Shown: one piece after another, positions 61,439 through 64,000 of the stretch
Position numbering within the stretch: the stretch's first letter is position 1
Layout: each line of letters begins with the position of its first letter
NCBI GenBank assembly: GCA_934630515.1
Contig: CAKTVV010000002.1
Span: 62,001-126,000, forward strand
Source of the DNA: an uncultured Eubacteriales bacterium
Lineage (GTDB): Bacteria > Bacillota > Clostridia > Oscillospirales > Acutalibacteraceae
Length of the DNA: 64,000 nucleotides
Direction of reading: 5' to 3'
The notes under the pieces: generated by a model
Seen by the model: only the letters and a program-made list of their open reading frames with translations
What the model was told of the DNA's origin: nothing
Databases searched by the model: none
Made by a program: the position numbers and the translations under genes

Positions 61439-63186
61439 TGCGCCTCACCTCCGTTTCCGGCAGCGCCCGTCTGCTGCTCGTAGATCTCCCGATACAGCGG
61501 GCTGCTCTCCAGCAGCTCCCGGTGGGTCCCGGCGGCGGCGATCGTGCCGTTATCCATCACCAGAATGAGATCGGCGTCCTCCACCGACGCCACCCGCTGG
61601 GCAATGATGATCTTCGTAGTCTCCGGAATAAAGGAGCGGAAGCCCGCCCGGATGAGGGCGTCGGTCTTGGTATCCACCGCACTGGTGGAATCGTCCAAGA
61701 TCAGGATCTTCGGCTTCTTCAGCAGCGCCCGGGCGATACACAGCCGCTGCTTTTGCCCGCCGGAAACGTTGGCGCCCCCCTGCTCGATGTGGGTGTCGTA
61801 CTCATCGGGGAAGGAGCGGATGAATTCATCCGCCTGCGCCAGCCGGCACGCCTCGACCAGCTCCTCGTCGGTGGCGTGCTCGTTGCCCCAGCGGAGATTC
61901 TCCTTGATGGTGCCGGAAAAGAGCAGATTCTTCTGCAGCACCATCGCCACGGCGCCCCGCAGGGTCTCCAGCTCGTAGCGGCGCACATCCACGCCGCCCA
62001 CCCGGACCGAGCCCTCCGCCACATCGTACAGGCGGGGGATCAGCTGCACCAGCGAGGATTTCCCCGAGCCGGTGCCGCCTAAGATGCCCACGGTCATGCC
62101 GGAGCGTATATTCAAGTCGATATTCGACAGAGCGTATTTTTTCGCCTCGGCGGAATACTTGAACTGCACCCCGTCAAACACCACCGACCCGTCCGCCACG
62201 GCGGTCACCGGATCGGCAGGGGAGATCAGCGCCGGCTGTTCATCCAGCACAGCGGCGATACGCTGCACCGACTCGGCGGACATGGTGAGCATCACATACA
62301 CCATGGACAGCATCATCAGCTGAATGAGGATCTGCACCCCATAGGTGAGCATGGCGGTGATCTCCCCCACATTGATGAGGGAGCCGCCGGAGGTGATGAT
62401 CAGCCGGGAGCCTACCAGCAGCACAAAGATCATGTTGAAATACAGGCACAGCTGCATCAGCGGGGAGTTGAGCGCCACGATGCGCTCCGCCCGGGTGAAA
62501 TCCCCCCGGATATCCTCGGCGGCAACGCCGAATTTCCGCTTTTCGTAGTCCTCCCGGGCGAAGCCCTTGACCACCCGCATCCCCCGGACATTCTCCTCGA
62601 TGGATTCGTTCAGCCGGTCGTATTTGCGGAATACCCGCCGGAAAGCGGGCATGGCGAACCGCCCGATCAGCATCAGCCCCACCGCCAGCAGGGGGATGAT
62701 CACCACAAAGGAGGTAGCCAGCGCCCCGCCCATGAAATACGCCATGAGGATGGAGAAGATCAGCACCAACGGCGCCCGCACGGCAATGCGAATGGACATC
62801 ATATACGCCATCTGGGTGTTGGTGACATCCGTGGTCATACGGGTCACCAGTGAGGAGGAGGCGAATTTATCAATATTCTCAAAGGAATAGGTTTGGATCT
62901 TGCGGAACAGGTCGCCCCGCAGATTTTTGGCAAAGCCCGCCGCCGCCCGGGCACTGGTGAACCCCGCCAGTCCACCGCAGCACAGAGACAGCGCCGCCAT
63001 CACCACCAGCAGCGCCCCGACCCGGACGATCTCACTCACCGCCGCCCCCGCCTGAAACCGGTTCACCAGCCGGGCGGTGATGAAGGGGATCAGGCACTCG
63101 ATCACCGCCTCCAGCGTGATGAACAGCAGCGTCAGCAGCGTAGGCTTTTTATACTCCCGCACACTGGGGAGCAGTCGCTTGAACAA
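61435..63186 (-). CDS. ABC exporter half-transporter, degenerate-site subunit
   Basis: 583 residues with exporter domain and ATPase: Walker A GGTGSGKSSLVQL, signature VSGGQKQRLCIARALL, Walker B ILILDDSTSAVD. The catalytic Glu of Walker B is replaced by Asp (DDST), as in the non-hydrolysing half of heterodimeric exporters like TM287/288. The start is a TTG at 63186 with AAAGGAAGG upstream. First gene of the two-gene operon. Confidence 0.94.
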   Translation of the reverse strand: MFKRLLPSVREYKKPTLLTLLFITLEAVIECLIPFITARLVNRFQAGAAVSEIVRVGALLVVMAALSLCCGGLAGFTSARAAAGFAKNLRGDLFRKIQTYSFENIDKFASSSLVTRMTTDVTNTQMAYMMSIRIAVRAPLVLIFSILMAYFMGGALATSFVVIIPLLAVGLMLIGRFAMPAFRRVFRKYDRLNESIEENVRGMRVVKGFAREDYEKRKFGVAAEDIRGDFTRAERIVALNSPLMQLCLYFNMIFVLLVGSRLIITSGGSLINVGEITAMLTYGVQILIQLMMLSMVYVMLTMSAESVQRIAAVLDEQPALISPADPVTAVADGSVVFDGVQFKYSAEAKKYALSNIDLNIRSGMTVGILGGTGSGKSSLVQLIPRLYDVAEGSVRVGGVDVRRYELETLRGAVAMVLQKNLLFSGTIKENLRWGNEHATDEELVEACRLAQADEFIRSFPDEYDTHIEQGGANVSGGQKQRLCIARALLKKPKILILDDSTSAVDTKTDALIRAGFRSFIPETTKIIIAQRVASVEDADLILVMDNGTIAAAGTHRELLESSPLYREIYEQQTGAAGNGGEAQ

Positions 63187-63509
63187 AATGATCGACCTTC
63201 CTTTCTTCGGAAAACCATGGAACCATACGGGCCGCCTGTGGCAGAAAGCCCCGCCGCTGCCCGGTCACGTAAATTCTTATTATAAGGTGAAACTGAAAAT
63301 AAGTCAAGAGCTTCTTCTCTGTTCAGCACCATACTGCTGTATACCGTACGGCTTCGGCACAGATTTGGCGAAGTGGATTGAACTCAGTCGAAAAATAGAC
63401 CATAGTATAGTACAAATCTTTGTATCTGTACACGATCTATGTGGAAATACCGTGCATTTTTATGTAAAAGCGGACCGCCCATAGCCTTTTCCGGAATGAG
63501 GATGTTTTT
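63187..63509. other. Divergent intergenic region
   Basis: 320 bp holding the exporter promoter (minus) and, on the plus side, only weak -10-like sequences (TAGTATAGTACAAAT near 63402) before the gene at 63510. No other gene seen. Confidence 0.4.
63279..63307 (-). promoter_or_regulatory. Promoter of the ABC exporter operon
   Basis: TTGACT (63302-63307), 17-bp spacer, TATAAT (63279-63284) on the minus strand. Confidence 0.82.
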
Positions 63510-64000
63510 ATGGAGCCTATGATATGCGACGATCAAACAAGCGAGCTCGAACATATACGGCAGATCGTTTCCGACTACGCCCTGACCCATTCGGAGCTTT
63601 CGCTCACCGTCAAATGCTTCTCCAATCCATTTGACATGCTGGATGCGATAGGCAAAAGCGGCGCTCCCGATATTGCGCTGTTGGATATCTGTATGCCCGG
63701 CATTTTGGGTACCGAGCTCTACCGGGTGTCCGGCGGCGGCGGTCTGGGCAGCACCACGAGTGCGGCGAGGACGATGGCAAGCTGCTCGTCTTATGCCGCG
63801 AACCGCAATTACTACACCAGCTATAAGCGCTTCGCCGCATACGGCACAGAGACGGGACGGGGCGATTATGACAGCGACGGCTTGGGCTGGTACAAGAACG
63901 GGGAAATAGGAAGCGCCGCTTCACGCACGGTGCCGGTCTGCGTTCAGGATCTGAATGCGGACTACTGGAAAAACACGGCGACCGGTCTTTCCTATTATAT
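63510..64000 (+). CDS. Chimeric frame: response-regulator receiver start fused to unrelated sequence (partial)
   Basis: Open from the ATG at 63510 (GAGG upstream) to the window end, 163 codons. Residues 1-72 are the first part of a receiver domain as in LytTR regulators: acidic pocket MICDDQ, and phospho-acceptor Asp in ALLDICMPGILGTEL. Instead of the rest of the domain (Thr and Lys switch residues), from about residue 73 the frame goes on VSGGGGLGSTTSAARTM and then a Tyr/Asn/Gly-rich stretch (NRNYYTSYKRFAAYG, DYDSDGLGWYKNGE) that looks like a secreted or structural protein. Fusion, rearrangement or assembly join. Confidence 0.65.
   Translation, partial: MEPMICDDQTSELEHIRQIVSDYALTHSELSLTVKCFSNPFDMLDAIGKSGAPDIALLDICMPGILGTELYRVSGGGGLGSTTSAARTMASCSSYAANRNYYTSYKRFAAYGTETGRGDYDSDGLGWYKNGEIGSAASRTVPVCVQDLNADYWKNTATGLSYY

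Overview
The window looks like chromosome of a GC-rich anaerobic gut Firmicute of class Clostridia, probably Oscillospirales (Ruminococcaceae or Oscillospiraceae). This is inferred from gene content, not from a search. The main clues are a clostridial Re-type citrate synthase in one operon with aconitase and NAD-type isocitrate dehydrogenase, a T-box leader on thrS, ferredoxin-tailed aldo/keto reductases, a heterodimeric ABC exporter, a PHP-type CpsB, and many sugar isomerases and glycosidases. Strong sigma-A promoters (TTGACA/TATAAT) and AGGAGG ribosome sites are common. No rRNA, CRISPR array or intact mobile element was seen. There is one tRNA-Lys gene with an integrase remnant beside it.

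Layout. 1-12085 (minus strand) is a sugar island: a secreted repeat protein running off the left edge, then an eight-gene operon transcribed leftwards from one strong promoter. The operon order is GH172/DUF2961 glycosidase, Gfo/Idh dehydrogenase, zinc alcohol dehydrogenase, FGGY kinase, DeoR repressor, ketose 3-epimerase, fucose-isomerase-family enzyme, deoC. Nearly identical 10-bp-periodic CTTTC repeats lie in the promoter region and upstream of the secreted protein, so one DeoR repressor may control both. 12207-17498 is the citrate-to-2-oxoglutarate operon with its GntR regulator. 17499-19532 holds a membrane-anchored DEDDh-BRCT nuclease, a broken HTH gene, the integrase stub and tRNA-Lys. 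19744-23724 is L-rhamnose use (AraC regulator, GH78 rhamnosidase, rhaA).

23755-27190 makes GDP-L-fucose (gmd, fcl, manC), followed by guaB, a 95-bp tandem repeat, a phosphosugar mutase and a TIM-barrel isomerase. 32209-35786 is thrS-serS under a threonine T-box. 36277-38567 is cpsC-cpsD-cpsB for capsule or exopolysaccharide control. 39035-43400 holds a cytidylate-kinase-like gene, pfkA and serC-serA. 43509-45842 is a decaying sugar-acid operon: an enolase-superfamily gene and an SDR gene, both with internal deletions, flank an intact RraA-like gene.

46171-54485 has a cytoplasmic GH10-like enzyme, hemolysin III, trkA-trkH potassium uptake, an acyltransferase, a zinc-ribbon protein, a NUDIX hydrolase and GtrA. 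54563-57861 is an aldo/keto reductase operon (second reductase frameshifted) with an ECF S component and a DUF1893 protein, under a MerR-type 19-bp-spacer promoter. 58094-59406 is a PadR, membrane protein and secreted protein module. 59525-63307 is a heterodimeric ABC exporter. The right edge carries a reading frame that starts as a response-regulator receiver domain and changes into unrelated sequence.

The best candidate for a new system is the left island. Its enzymes would make a complete route from alpha-D-arabinofuranosides: D-arabinose to D-ribulose (fucose-isomerase family), to D-xylulose (ketose 3-epimerase), to D-xylulose 5-phosphate (FGGY kinase). This is inference from families and co-regulation; no substrate can be read from sequence alone.
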